A DNA stretch of 34,989 nucleotides, from the IMG/VR virus record IMGVR_UViG_3300042309_000652, positions 1 to 34,989 of that record; one strand, given 5' to 3'. Below, one piece after another: positions 14,503 through 20,370 of this stretch; position 1 is the first letter of the stretch, and each line of letters starts with the position of its first letter. The translations under genes and the position numbers were made by a program. This DNA comes from a virus. The notes beneath the pieces are model-generated. The model ran no database searches. It saw nothing but the letters and a program-made list of their open reading frames with translations, and was not told the origin of the DNA.

Positions 14503-15075
14503 TCATTCTAACGTTTTCTCAACCGACCAAATCAATTCGATGGCAGACAGTTCCGGCGCTGCGATTGCGTATGCGCCGACGAATGGCCCGGATGTCTTGG
14601 TCGGCGTTTTCCTAATTGTGTATCCGCTAGCGACTCCGGCGAGATAAACCACGTCAGAAGCATTTGCTGCCACTAACGCAAGTATGTACCAAACGTCATC
14701 GTGCAACTCCGCTGGACGGACGATCAGGTGGTATTCGTTTGGTTCCGGCGAGCGGCGCATCCTGCTTCCCTTTACATCCAAGGGCCATCCTAGAAAATCC
14801 GTTCCGCCGTCCCCTTTGGTCGGGTTTGCATCGGCTTGTTTCCTCTGCTCTATCCACGGCTCAAACGATCCGAACAGGTATTCGCTTACAGCGGCGTGAC
14901 ATAGTTGCCCGGTCATTTGATCTTCGTATAGGCGTTCCATTCGATCGTTGGTAGACCGAATGTTTGATCTGCCACCGATCATCGCGTTTCTCGCGTAGTG
15001 ATCTGCCTTGTGAATAATTGACGCGGGCAGTTTGATTGGAATTGGGTATGCGGCCTTCCGAAGTGCTGGCCTCAT
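14503..15075 (-). CDS. Putative PD-(D/E)xK nuclease
   Basis: 190 aa from the start at 15075, chosen because it overlaps the upstream stop as ATGA; the frame is open farther upstream. A glutamate in a helix (AAVSEYLFGSFEPW), then GDGGTDFLGWPLDVKGSR, gives the spaced E ... D ... (D)xK of the PD-(D/E)xK fold, followed by a hydrophobic strand EYHLIVRP. Phage proteins with this fold act as recombination exonucleases, resolvases or restriction-like enzymes. It sits among replication and recombination genes (RusA, ERF), so a recombination or DNA-end processing role is most likely. The base composition of this gene looks less GC-rich than its neighbours. No closer family is recognised. Confidence 0.55.
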   Translation of the reverse strand: MRPALRKAAYPIPIKLPASIIHKADHYARNAMIGGRSNIRSTNDRMERLYEDQMTGQLCHAAVSEYLFGSFEPWIEQRKQADANPTKGDGGTDFLGWPLDVKGSRMRRSPEPNEYHLIVRPAELHDDVWYILALVAANASDVVYLAGVASGYTIRKTPTKTSGPFVGAYAIAAPELSAIELIWSVEKTLE

Positions 15076-15215
15076 CGCCTGTCCTTCGCTTCCTCGCCTT
15101 CGCATTCGCGGAGCGCGTCCCGGAGCCGCTTGATTTCTGCGGCGGCCTCTAGAGCGATGCCGTAGCCGTAAGCCTGCCATAGCGATTCCAACCGCTGCAC
15201 CACGTCACGCTCCAT
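15072..15215 (-). CDS. Small coiled-coil protein (47 aa)
   Basis: 47 aa read directly: MERDVVQRLESLW ... ALEAAAEIKRLRDALRECEGEEAKDRR. It overlaps the upstream gene by 11 nt and the nuclease-like gene by ATGA, and carries the EIKRLRxxLxxxE element shared with the two genes just upstream. It is a shortened member of that local family, missing the C-terminal WDCFKEE. It may bind as a coiled coil to those proteins; function unknown. Confidence 0.55.
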   Translation of the reverse strand: MERDVVQRLESLWQAYGYGIALEAAAEIKRLRDALRECEGEEAKDRR

Positions 15216-15453
15216 CGTCGGTTTCCTCCTTGAAGCAGTCCCATTGCAACTGCGCCGCGATGTCTTCAGGCTTCTTGCCTTGGATCGCTGCCGCCCGGTG
15301 TCTGCACACCTCTCGCCGGAGCAGGTCGCGCTCTAATCGGAGGCGTTTGATTTCATAAATCGCCAGTTTCACTCCCATTGCGATTTGAAGATTGCCACAC
15401 GCCGCATCGCTGCATTGAATTCTTCGCAGAGTTTCGATGATGTCCTTGCTCAC
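15205..15453 (-). CDS. Small coiled-coil protein, paralogue (82 aa, GTG start)
   Basis: 82 aa starting with GTG at 15453, which overlaps the upstream stop as GTGA. The protein opens (M)SKDIIETLRRI, has the central EIKRLRLERDLLRREVCRHR helix and ends QWDCFKEETDDGA. The 81-aa protein immediately upstream has the same plan (TQDIIDALREV, EIESLRRERDEARRELCEF, GWDCFKEDGK), so the two are tandem duplicates. No catalytic residue is visible. The conserved cysteine and the WDCFKE tail suggest a shared binding partner. The neighbourhood is replication (DUF1376) upstream and nuclease downstream. Confidence 0.65.
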   Translation of the reverse strand: MSKDIIETLRRIQCSDAACGNLQIAMGVKLAIYEIKRLRLERDLLRREVCRHRAAAIQGKKPEDIAAQLQWDCFKEETDDGA

Positions 15454-15695
15454 TTACCGTCCTCCTTGAAGCAGTCCCAGCCGCGTTCCTGTGAATACTG
15501 CTGCGGATGTTGCACACGCATTCCCGCGCGCTGCCAACCCACCGCGAATTCGCACAGTTCCCGCCTCGCCTCGTCGCGTTCGCGGCGCAGACTTTCGATC
15601 TCATCCGCCGCGACGGTCATTAGGTTCTCGTCGCCCAACTTGTCCTCAAACTTCGCTGCGACTTCTCGCAGCGCGTCGATGATGTCTTGTGTCAT
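15450..15695 (-). CDS. Small coiled-coil protein, paralogue (81 aa)
   Basis: 81 aa. The start at 15695 is fixed by an ATGA overlap with the upstream stop; a longer open frame exists but runs through the upstream gene. The helix from about 30 to 52 (ADEIESLRRERDEARRELCEF) is heptad-like, and the end GWDCFKEDGK matches its downstream duplicate. Function unknown. Similar small 'DII..LR ... EI..LR.ER' proteins are frequent in phage early regions, where many serve unknown regulatory or host-interaction roles (recalled, not verified). Confidence 0.65.
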   Translation of the reverse strand: MTQDIIDALREVAAKFEDKLGDENLMTVAADEIESLRRERDEARRELCEFAVGWQRAGMRVQHPQQYSQERGWDCFKEDGK

Positions 15696-16147
15696 GCGAA
15701 CACTCCTTTCATGTCCATTGCAGCCCACACTACGCCACGCGCGTATTCCGACCACTCCTCCACCTTGGCCGGTAGCGGCTCGGCTGTGAGCGCACCGATC
15801 TTCCGTGCGTAGGCGACGCCTACGGCGATCTCCTCGCGGGTAGCAAGAAGGAGCATCCGCCTCATGTCCTCGCGGTCGCGCCTGACTTGTTCTTCGTTGA
15901 TGCCCTCGTTGTCCGCCTTGGCTGCGATCTCGTTTCGTCGTCGGAGTCGCCGCACCTCGCCGACGATTTCCTCGACGGTGCATTGTGCGCGAGCGAGCGT
16001 TCGCCGCAGGCTCTTGACCGCTTGCGTCAAGTCGGTTTCGTTGTAGGGGGCGAGAGCCGCCATCGACTCCTCGTATTTCTTGCTCGATGGCTTTGCCCAA
16101 GTGCTGCTTGGGAAATGCTCTATGACAATCTGCGCTGCTGGTGTCAT
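15692..16147 (-). CDS. Hypothetical protein next to replication initiator (151 aa)
   Basis: 151 aa. I do not recognise the family. A helical, charged protein: MTPAAQIVIEHFPSSTW, then AVKSLRRTLARAQCTVEEIVGEVRRLRRRNEIAAKA, and a C-terminal helical part ending WSEYARGVVWAAMDMKGVFA. ATGA overlaps couple it to the DUF1376 gene upstream and the 81-aa gene downstream; GGAGG precedes its start. Proteins in this position are often replication partners (loader or primase accessory), but no Walker or zinc motif is visible. It may work with the DUF1376 protein by proximity only. Confidence 0.6.
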   Translation of the reverse strand: MTPAAQIVIEHFPSSTWAKPSSKKYEESMAALAPYNETDLTQAVKSLRRTLARAQCTVEEIVGEVRRLRRRNEIAAKADNEGINEEQVRRDREDMRRMLLLATREEIAVGVAYARKIGALTAEPLPAKVEEWSEYARGVVWAAMDMKGVFA

Positions 16148-16908
16148 CGTGCCTCCGGTACGGGGTCAAGGTATCGCTGCTGCGAAAGCCAAGTCGCTGG
16201 GTGCGGGATGTATTGCTGCTCTTTGTTGCGGTACTGGTCTGCCATCCGAGCGATGTGCTCTCGGAACACTTCGACGGCGGAATCCATCTCGGGCAATTCC
16301 CATTCGTCGGCATAGGCCCGGATCGCCTGCTCAAGCAATTTCATCGCTCGACCCTTTCCGACCTTCCTCGGAAACAGATTCCAAAGCCGCTCTAGCGCAC
16401 CGTCTGGTATCGGCAACTTCCTCTTTCGATTATCAGACGCAGGCTCGGCAACGCCGAGCGAATGTGTTTGACCGCTCTCGCTCTCGTTCCCGATCTCGCT
16501 ATCGGTATCGCTTTCGTTATCGTTATCGTTATCGTTGGCATCGTTCTGCATTGCTCCCGCATTGCTCCCGCTATGCCACCGCATTGCCGCCGCATTGCGC
16601 GCCTGCTGCCGCTTCCGGTCGCCTGCCGCAAGGCTCCGGGATCGGATCTCCTCGCACCGGATGTTCCGTAAAAGCCCGTCCGGCCCCTGCGTGAACTTGC
16701 GCTTGATTCGATCCCAATGCGCGACCGTGCCGGGAGCGATCTCCTCCAGCACTTGCGGATCAGGGTTCAAGCCGCCGGTGCTGTATTGCTCGCAGAGCAG
16801 GAACAGGTAAGCCATCGCGGCATCGGCGGGCCAGCCTCGCGTAGACCACGCGAAGCGTTGGTAGTAGAACGGCATGAAGCCCAGCGCACCTTCGGGTTGT
16901 AAACTCAT
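16144..16908 (-). CDS. Replication initiator / helicase-loader-like protein (DUF1376)
   Basis: 254 aa. Residues about 12-80 (FMPFYYQRFAWSTRGWPADAAMAYLFLLCEQY...) are the DUF1376 domain, a winged-helix-like N terminus. A low-complexity acidic/Asn linker follows (about 110-145, alternating Asp, Asn, Glu, Ser), then a C-terminal replisome-organiser domain (ERLWNLFPRKVGKGRAMKLLEQAI ... IPHPATWLSQQRYLDP) typical of proteins that bind the phage origin and load the host helicase. No DNA polymerase or helicase is encoded here, so the phage probably relies on the host replisome through this protein. The linker DNA contains a near-perfect repeat of TCGTTATCGT type, which could be unstable. Confidence 0.75.
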   Translation of the reverse strand: MSLQPEGALGFMPFYYQRFAWSTRGWPADAAMAYLFLLCEQYSTGGLNPDPQVLEEIAPGTVAHWDRIKRKFTQGPDGLLRNIRCEEIRSRSLAAGDRKRQQARNAAAMRWHSGSNAGAMQNDANDNDNDNESDTDSEIGNESESGQTHSLGVAEPASDNRKRKLPIPDGALERLWNLFPRKVGKGRAMKLLEQAIRAYADEWELPEMDSAVEVFREHIARMADQYRNKEQQYIPHPATWLSQQRYLDPVPEAR

Positions 16909-16951
16909 CGAAGCCTCTCTGCGGCCTGATACGCCGCTATGGGGTTAGAAG

Positions 16952-16975
16952 CGGCTCGCCGTCGGAGGCGGGCCG
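16952..16975 (-). terminator. Hairpin between methyltransferase and DUF1376 genes
   Basis: A 9-bp stem with one G-U pair (16952-16960 with 16967-16975, 6-nt loop) is followed on the minus strand by CTTCT. The T tract is poor. It lies in the only sizeable gap in this part of the leftward operon, 78 nt after the methyltransferase stop, so a partial terminator or processing site is plausible. Confidence 0.45.
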
Positions 16976-16986
16976 TTTCGCTTTCA

Positions 16987-17877
16987 TCATCCGCCATGCG
17001 CGACGGATTGCAAGTCATCGCGACGCGCAGACAGCAAATCCTCAACCATCTGAATGCGCTTGCCGACCCACCGGGCTACGGGAACGCACCACGAATTACC
17101 GAGAGCCTTGTATCGCTTTGAATCTGTTGCTCCCATGATGTCGGTATAACCATCTTGAAAGCCCATCAATCGCTCAACCTCTGTTGCCGTGAACAGTCTT
17201 ACTCCATTGGCATCTTGGATGTATGTAAAGCCGTTGTCCGACATACTTTTGCCCCATCCGACTGTACCGATAGAAGTCGAAACGATTTGCTTGGAAACTT
17301 CCTGCGATCTGTATTCAAGAGCTCTATGGAATGGTTGGTCAAATAGAACCGCTGCGGGATTTCTCCAGTCTCTATGATCGTCTCCACGGTACGCAACGAG
17401 AAAGACTCGTCTTCGGGACTGGGCGACTCCGAAATAGCGAGCGTCAAGCACTCGGTAGCACCACCCATACCCACAGTCTCCCAATGCCCGGAGGAAGGCT
17501 CCAAAGTCCCGGCCTCCGTTGGAAGACAAAACTCCCACGACATTTTCCCAGACAAGCCAGCGAGGCTGCAAGCGTGCAGCAATTCCGACAAAGGCAAGGG
17601 CCAATCTGCCACGAGCATCTGCCATTCCTTCCCTTGCACCCGCGACACTAAACGCTTGGCAGGGTGTTCCACCTGCCAGAAGAGCGACAGTTCCGGGCTT
17701 GATGTCCCATTCTTCATGTTTCGTCATGTCTCCGTAGTTCTTTGTCTCTGGGTAGTGATGCTGCAACACCTCGCACGGGAACTGTTCAATCTCGCTGAAG
17801 CCGACAGGCTTCCACCCAAGCGGCTCCCACGCAACTGTCGCGGCTTCGATGCCGCTGCACACGCTCAAGTATCGCAT
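16987..17877 (-). CDS. DNA (cytosine-5) methyltransferase
   Basis: 296 aa. Motif I SVCSGIEAA (5-13), motif IV GGTPCQAFS with catalytic Cys73, motif VI ENV (111-113), motif VIII QSRRRVF (153-159) and the late motifs ending GNSWCVPVARW are all present. The protein methylates cytosine C5, most simply to protect phage DNA from host restriction. No partner endonuclease is recognised next to it. The target-recognition region between motifs VIII and IX is short (about 165-235). It overlaps the upstream 110-aa gene by 13 nt; GGAGAG lies before the ATG. A second open frame of 172 codons covers 17199-17717 in another frame of the same strand, see findings. Confidence 0.93.
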   Translation of the reverse strand: MRYLSVCSGIEAATVAWEPLGWKPVGFSEIEQFPCEVLQHHYPETKNYGDMTKHEEWDIKPGTVALLAGGTPCQAFSVAGAREGMADARGRLALAFVGIAARLQPRWLVWENVVGVLSSNGGRDFGAFLRALGDCGYGWCYRVLDARYFGVAQSRRRVFLVAYRGDDHRDWRNPAAVLFDQPFHRALEYRSQEVSKQIVSTSIGTVGWGKSMSDNGFTYIQDANGVRLFTATEVERLMGFQDGYTDIMGATDSKRYKALGNSWCVPVARWVGKRIQMVEDLLSARRDDLQSVAHGG

Positions 17878-18197
17878 CGACTCTCCAGCGATTGCAGTCT
17901 TTCCGTTCCCCGGTCAATCTGCGTCTTTACATCGTCCAGCCACGCCTGCCTGTCCTTCGGCGTTCGGTAGAAACCGTGCGCTGCCTGCTGCATCGCTAGC
18001 GCGGTCGCAGCCGTGCAACCGATGAGTTTGGAGATGCCTGTCGGTGTCGCGCTGGTGAACGTGTGCAGCGCGTCGAACGCGAGCCGCCGCGCGGCTACCG
18101 CTTCCTTGCCGATTCCGCTGTTCGGCTGGGGGAACGCGAAGCCTCGCGCTCGTAGTGCGGCCTCGACGGCGGGAATGACGATGCTTGGTGCGTACAT
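17865..18197 (-). CDS. Small helical protein, DnaA C-terminal-like (110 aa)
   Basis: 110 aa. Residues about 30-75 (AVAARRLAFDALHTFTSATPTGISKLIGCTAATALAMQQAAHGFY) resemble the helix-turn-helix of DnaA domain IV ('vaR.iA..l......s...Ig...g..hsTvl.a...'), a DNA-binding fold some phages carry alone. The match is only to spacing and hydrophobic positions. The ends are helical, with a heptad-like C terminus (WLDDVKTQIDRGTERLQSLESR). Coupled by a 1-nt TGATG overlap with the Gp157 gene and 13-nt overlap with the methyltransferase gene. It might bind the origin or regulate early transcription; other small DNA-binding proteins would look alike. Confidence 0.5.
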   Translation of the reverse strand: MYAPSIVIPAVEAALRARGFAFPQPNSGIGKEAVAARRLAFDALHTFTSATPTGISKLIGCTAATALAMQQAAHGFYRTPKDRQAWLDDVKTQIDRGTERLQSLESRCDT

Positions 18198-18712
18198 CAG
18201 GAAACCTTCAAGTAGGGTTGCTTCGGAACAAGGTACGCGAACGGCAGCGTTTTGCCGGACTCCAGCGCGGCCCGGATTGCGTCCTTATCGGGGGTGATCT
18301 TGATCTCCTCGCGCGTGAACTCCGGCGGAACATCGCCGACGATTTCCATGCTCGGCTTGCCACCCGGCATCGCAGCCGTCGCCCGCCAGCGCGGCGACTC
18401 CAATTTCTTCATGCCCTGCGCCTGCATCGCGCGAAGCACCTGCGCCTTGAACCACTCTGCTACCGCCTCGTCGCGCCTTGCTCGAGCCTTCAGCCTGTCG
18501 GCCTCGGCCTTTCGAGCCGCCGCGCGGTGTTCGATCTCCGCGACCAGCGAAAGCACATCGTCAATCGCTGCGGGCAAGTTCTCCGCTTGCTGCGCGAGGA
18601 TGTCGAAGTGCCCCTCCATCGCCTCGGTCAACTCGCCCTCGCTCTCGGTGAGCATGGCTTCGAGTTCGCGGGCCGCGTTGCTTGTCTCGTACAGTCGTTG
18701 AATTGCGCTCAT
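18197..18712 (-). CDS. Sipho_Gp157-family protein
   Basis: 171 aa. The order of elements is that of Gp157 (PF05565): an N-terminal helical half (MSAIQRLYETSNAARELEAMLTESEGELTEAMEG), a long charged coiled-coil region (VAEIEHRAAARKAEADRLKARARRDEAVAEWFKAQVLRAMQ), then a beta tail (KKLESPRWRATAAMPGGKPSMEIVGDVPPEFT). The family is linked to phage recombination genes and to resistance in streptococci by name, but its action is not settled. It is next to the ERF annealase, as often seen. The start is preceded by GAGACACC, the repeated early leader, and by three 10-bp direct repeats. Confidence 0.8.
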   Translation of the reverse strand: MSAIQRLYETSNAARELEAMLTESEGELTEAMEGHFDILAQQAENLPAAIDDVLSLVAEIEHRAAARKAEADRLKARARRDEAVAEWFKAQVLRAMQAQGMKKLESPRWRATAAMPGGKPSMEIVGDVPPEFTREEIKITPDKDAIRAALESGKTLPFAYLVPKQPYLKVS

Positions 18713-18713
18713 G

Positions 18714-18721
18714 GGTGTCTC
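18714..18721 (-). promoter_or_regulatory. Early leader octamer GAGACACC
   Basis: GAGACACC on the minus strand, 1 nt before the Gp157 ATG. It is one of six copies in 18.7-22.4 kb (others at 19751, 20116, 20363, 21365 and 22428). Four of the six end 0-1 nt before a start codon, with AGGAG overlapping or just upstream. Confidence 0.55.
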
Positions 18722-18722
18722 C

Positions 18723-18752
18723 GTGAGGATGCGTGAGGATGCGTGAGGATGC
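18723..18752. repeat. Three tandem 10-bp repeats upstream of Gp157
   Basis: GTGAGGATGC occurs three times head to tail, followed by the partial copy GTGA. On the minus strand these lie within 45 nt upstream of the Gp157 start. The 10-bp period equals one helix turn and fits protein binding on one face; replication iterons or a regulator site are possible. Replication slippage alone could also create it. Confidence 0.7.
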
Positions 18753-18808
18753 GTGACGGAAATAGCCGGGGAGGGACTTGCGTCAACCTCCCCAGCCGTT
18801 CCGGGGGT

Positions 18809-19750
18809 TCAGAATGGGATCTCGTCCTCGGCTGCTCCGACCGCAGCCGGGGCAGCCTGTTCGGATGCTACCGCAGTCCGCAGGCCGTAGAGAGTCCAAC
18901 CGTACTGCCCCTCCTGCACGAAGGCTTCCACGGTGTCGCCGCCCATCGCGTCCTGCGCGGCCTGCATAAGAGCCTGATCGAAGCAACTGCACCATTGCTC
19001 GCCATTGCCCGTGTCGAACAGGATCGGCCAGCGGTTCCCGCCCTTGGCCGTGGGCTTGCCCTGCCCGACCTTGACCACCTTCAATCCCTGTCGCCAAGTG
19101 CAGTCCTTCGCGGGTCGCGAGGCCATGACCTCGCCAAACGCGCTAGGAGCCGTTGTGGCGGGTTCCTGCGCCTTTGCCGGGGTCGGGGTCGCCTGCGGGG
19201 CCGGAATCGAACTTGGGGCATCCTGCGCGGCCTGTCGGGATGCCGGAGCGTTTCCGCTAGAGTTGCCCGCAGGTGTAGCGGAATTGCTCCGCGCTGGGGC
19301 CGGGGCTGCCTTGCGCGGCTGATACTTGGAATCGTCCTGCCGATCCATTTCGTTCTCGTCTTCGCGCGGAACGAGGAGCAAATCCCGGAGGTAGTAGCCC
19401 ATCGAAGCCGTGAGTGCGCCAGCCATCGCCTTGTCGATCGGCTGCTGGCCGCGCGGAACGGCCACCCACGCCACCTCATCGGTGACGCTCTCTCCGCTAC
19501 CCGCGTGCGTAAGGATGAACTGGCTCGTGACCAGCCCGCCGCCCTCCGGCGTTCCATCGAACTTCCAGCCCGCGCGGCGCAACGTCAACCCGGCTCCGTG
19601 CAGAACTTCGCGGCAAGCCGCAATCATCGTTTCGCTGCTGGTGTAGGCGTACCCGTAGGTGCCGCCCTTGAACTGGCTGTCCTTCCCGACGCTCGGGAGG
19701 GCGCGTTGCGCCGCCAACAGGGCGGTCGCTAGTGTCTCTGTCTTGCTCAT
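18809..19750 (-). CDS. erf: ERF-family single-strand annealing protein with OB-like C-terminal domain
   Basis: 313 aa. Residues 1-130 are an ERF annealase: FKGGTYGYAYTSSETMIAACREVLHGAGLTLRR, then a central VAWVAVPRGQQPIDKAMAGALTASMGYYLRDLLLVPR. A Pro/Ala-rich linker (145-205) follows, then a compact beta-rich domain (215-295: DCTWRQGLKVVKVGQG ... GNGEQWCSCFDQ ... GGDTVEAFVQEG-YGWTLYGL) that looks like an OB fold. The chain ends with an acidic tip AEDEIPF, as in SSB. ERF anneals complementary single strands during phage recombination. The tip could recruit host SSB-interacting proteins. Start at 19750 is preceded by GAGACACC and a hairpin covering part of the AGGAG site. Confidence 0.85.
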   Translation of the reverse strand: MSKTETLATALLAAQRALPSVGKDSQFKGGTYGYAYTSSETMIAACREVLHGAGLTLRRAGWKFDGTPEGGGLVTSQFILTHAGSGESVTDEVAWVAVPRGQQPIDKAMAGALTASMGYYLRDLLLVPREDENEMDRQDDSKYQPRKAAPAPARSNSATPAGNSSGNAPASRQAAQDAPSSIPAPQATPTPAKAQEPATTAPSAFGEVMASRPAKDCTWRQGLKVVKVGQGKPTAKGGNRWPILFDTGNGEQWCSCFDQALMQAAQDAMGGDTVEAFVQEGQYGWTLYGLRTAVASEQAAPAAVGAAEDEIPF

Positions 19751-19758
19751 GGTGTCTC
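19751..19758 (-). promoter_or_regulatory. Early leader octamer GAGACACC (ERF)
   Basis: GAGACACC on the minus strand directly abuts the ERF start codon. An AGGAG site lies farther upstream (19763-19767), 12 nt from the ATG, so the GAG of the octamer is the better-spaced anti-SD contact. Confidence 0.5.
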
Positions 19759-19764
19759 GTTTCT

Positions 19765-19782
19765 CCTGCCTAACGGGGCAGG
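19765..19782 (-). promoter_or_regulatory. Hairpin over ERF ribosome site
   Basis: CCTGCC (19765-19770) pairs perfectly with GGCAGG (19777-19782), with a 6-nt loop. On the minus-strand transcript the right arm includes the first bases of AGGAG. Formation of the stem would hide part of that site, so ERF translation may be regulated or may rely on the GAGACACC contact downstream. Confidence 0.4.
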
Positions 19783-19787
19783 CCGTC

Positions 19788-19805
19788 CCGCCCCCGTAGG
19801 GGCGG
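19788..19805 (-). terminator. Stem-loop in the ERF leader
   Basis: A 7-bp GC stem (19788-19794 with 19799-19805) has a 4-nt loop in the 69-nt gap between the 91-aa gene and ERF. No T tract follows on either strand, so it is a leader structure or weak terminator, not a strong one. Confidence 0.35.
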
Positions 19806-19819
19806 TGGGGCCAGAGCCG

Positions 19820-20095
19820 TCACGCGGCGGCGCGATCCAAAATCACCGCATTGTTGATGATGGGGAGAATCATGTGTTCGGTTGCCCTCATAATTCCTCC
19901 GCTAACCCACTTGTACGCTGGGCTAACTTCAATCACGCGCTGAAGCGATTCGATTCCCTTTGCGGAGCAGTTGCTAATCCGATAGGTGTTGTCGGGGAAC
20001 ATCGCCACGATTGCGTGCGTGTATGGCTTGCCGGTGGTCTTGCGGGTGTAAACCGTCTGCCCATTCACGATCAGGTTGATGCAGGTCTTGGTCAT
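19820..20095 (-). CDS. First leftward early gene, hypothetical (91 aa)
   Basis: 91 aa. Not recognised. It opens MTKTCINLIVNGQTVYTRKTTGKPYTHAIVAMFPDNTYRISNCSAKG, a beta-rich start, then VSPAYKWVSGGIMRATEHMILPIINN. No motif for DNA binding or catalysis is clear. It is the promoter-proximal gene of the leftward operon, with AAGGAA before its ATG and a leader containing GAGACACC (20116-20123) and an 8-bp hairpin (20125-20143). First genes of phage early operons are often host-takeover or anti-defence factors, which is only a guess here. Confidence 0.6.
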   Translation of the reverse strand: MTKTCINLIVNGQTVYTRKTTGKPYTHAIVAMFPDNTYRISNCSAKGIESLQRVIEVSPAYKWVSGGIMRATEHMILPIINNAVILDRAAA

Positions 20096-20115
20096 TGTCA
20101 GGTTCCTTTCGGTTA

Positions 20116-20123
20116 GGTGTCTC
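20116..20123 (-). promoter_or_regulatory. Early leader octamer GAGACACC (far copy)
   Basis: A minus-strand copy about 20 nt before the first leftward gene, not adjacent to its ATG. It lies immediately after the perfect hairpin at 20125-20143 in the transcript direction. This copy cannot act as the ribosome site for that gene, which has AAGGAA of its own, so the octamer may have a role beyond initiation. Confidence 0.4.
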
Positions 20124-20124
20124 T

Positions 20125-20143
20125 GTCAGCCGCCCCGGCTGAC
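20125..20143 (-). promoter_or_regulatory. Perfect leader hairpin of leftward operon
   Basis: GTCAGCCG (20125-20132) pairs with CGGCTGAC (20136-20143) with a 3-nt loop, giving an 8-bp perfect stem. It lies in the leader of the leftward early transcript. No T tract follows, so it may stabilise the RNA or be an operator; its function cannot be read. Confidence 0.45.
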
Positions 20144-20188
20144 GTTCGTACCGTACCCCATATCGGCAGGAATACAACCCCTTCCCAA

Positions 20189-20276
20189 AGATTTCCTACA
20201 GATTTCCTATATCGCCATTCTAGCCCTAGGAACCGGGTTTCCAGCCATCCTATAGAAATGTTGGAGAATTCCTATT
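20189..20276. promoter_or_regulatory. Array of TTCCTA-type sites in divergent control region
   Basis: Four related sites share a (T/A)TCCTA core: AGATTTCCTACA (20189), AGATTTCCTATA (20200), AGCCATCCTATA (20243) and AGAATTCCTATT (20265). The spacings are 11, 43 and 22 bp, near multiples of a helix turn. The array lies between the two divergent early transcription units, in the only long gap in the genome, which suggests an operator or origin array. The intervening CCTAGG at 20225-20230 is a palindrome near the same core. Confidence 0.55.
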
Positions 20277-20284
20277 GTAGTGGC

Positions 20285-20313
20285 TTGACATAGGCCGAAG
20301 ATGCGTCACAATT
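20285..20313 (+). promoter_or_regulatory. Sigma-70-type promoter for rightward genes
   Basis: TTGACA (20285-20290) is a perfect -35. The -10 is CACAAT at 16-bp spacing (20307-20312) or ACAATT at 17 bp (20308-20313). Transcription would start near 20320, about 50 nt before the first rightward ATG. The leader contains two small GC hairpins (near 20319-20333 and 20342-20356). The matching leftward promoter was not clear; TACAAT on the minus strand at 20274-20279 has no good -35. Confidence 0.7.
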
Positions 20314-20362
20314 ACCGCGTGGCCGGGGCGGCCACCCGAACCCGCCGGACGCGGGCGAACAG

Positions 20363-20370
20363 GAGACACC
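20363..20370 (+). promoter_or_regulatory. Early leader octamer GAGACACC (rightward gene 1)
   Basis: GAGACACC one nucleotide before the ATG at 20372, directly following AGG so that AGGAG is the ribosome site. Together with the copy at 21365 it shows that the same leader serves both strands. Confidence 0.55.

Noticed and set aside
16500-16545. Short TCGTTATCGT-type repeat as a CRISPR or iteron array
   Set aside because: It is the low-complexity Asp/Asn linker of the DUF1376 protein, without spacers or equal units.
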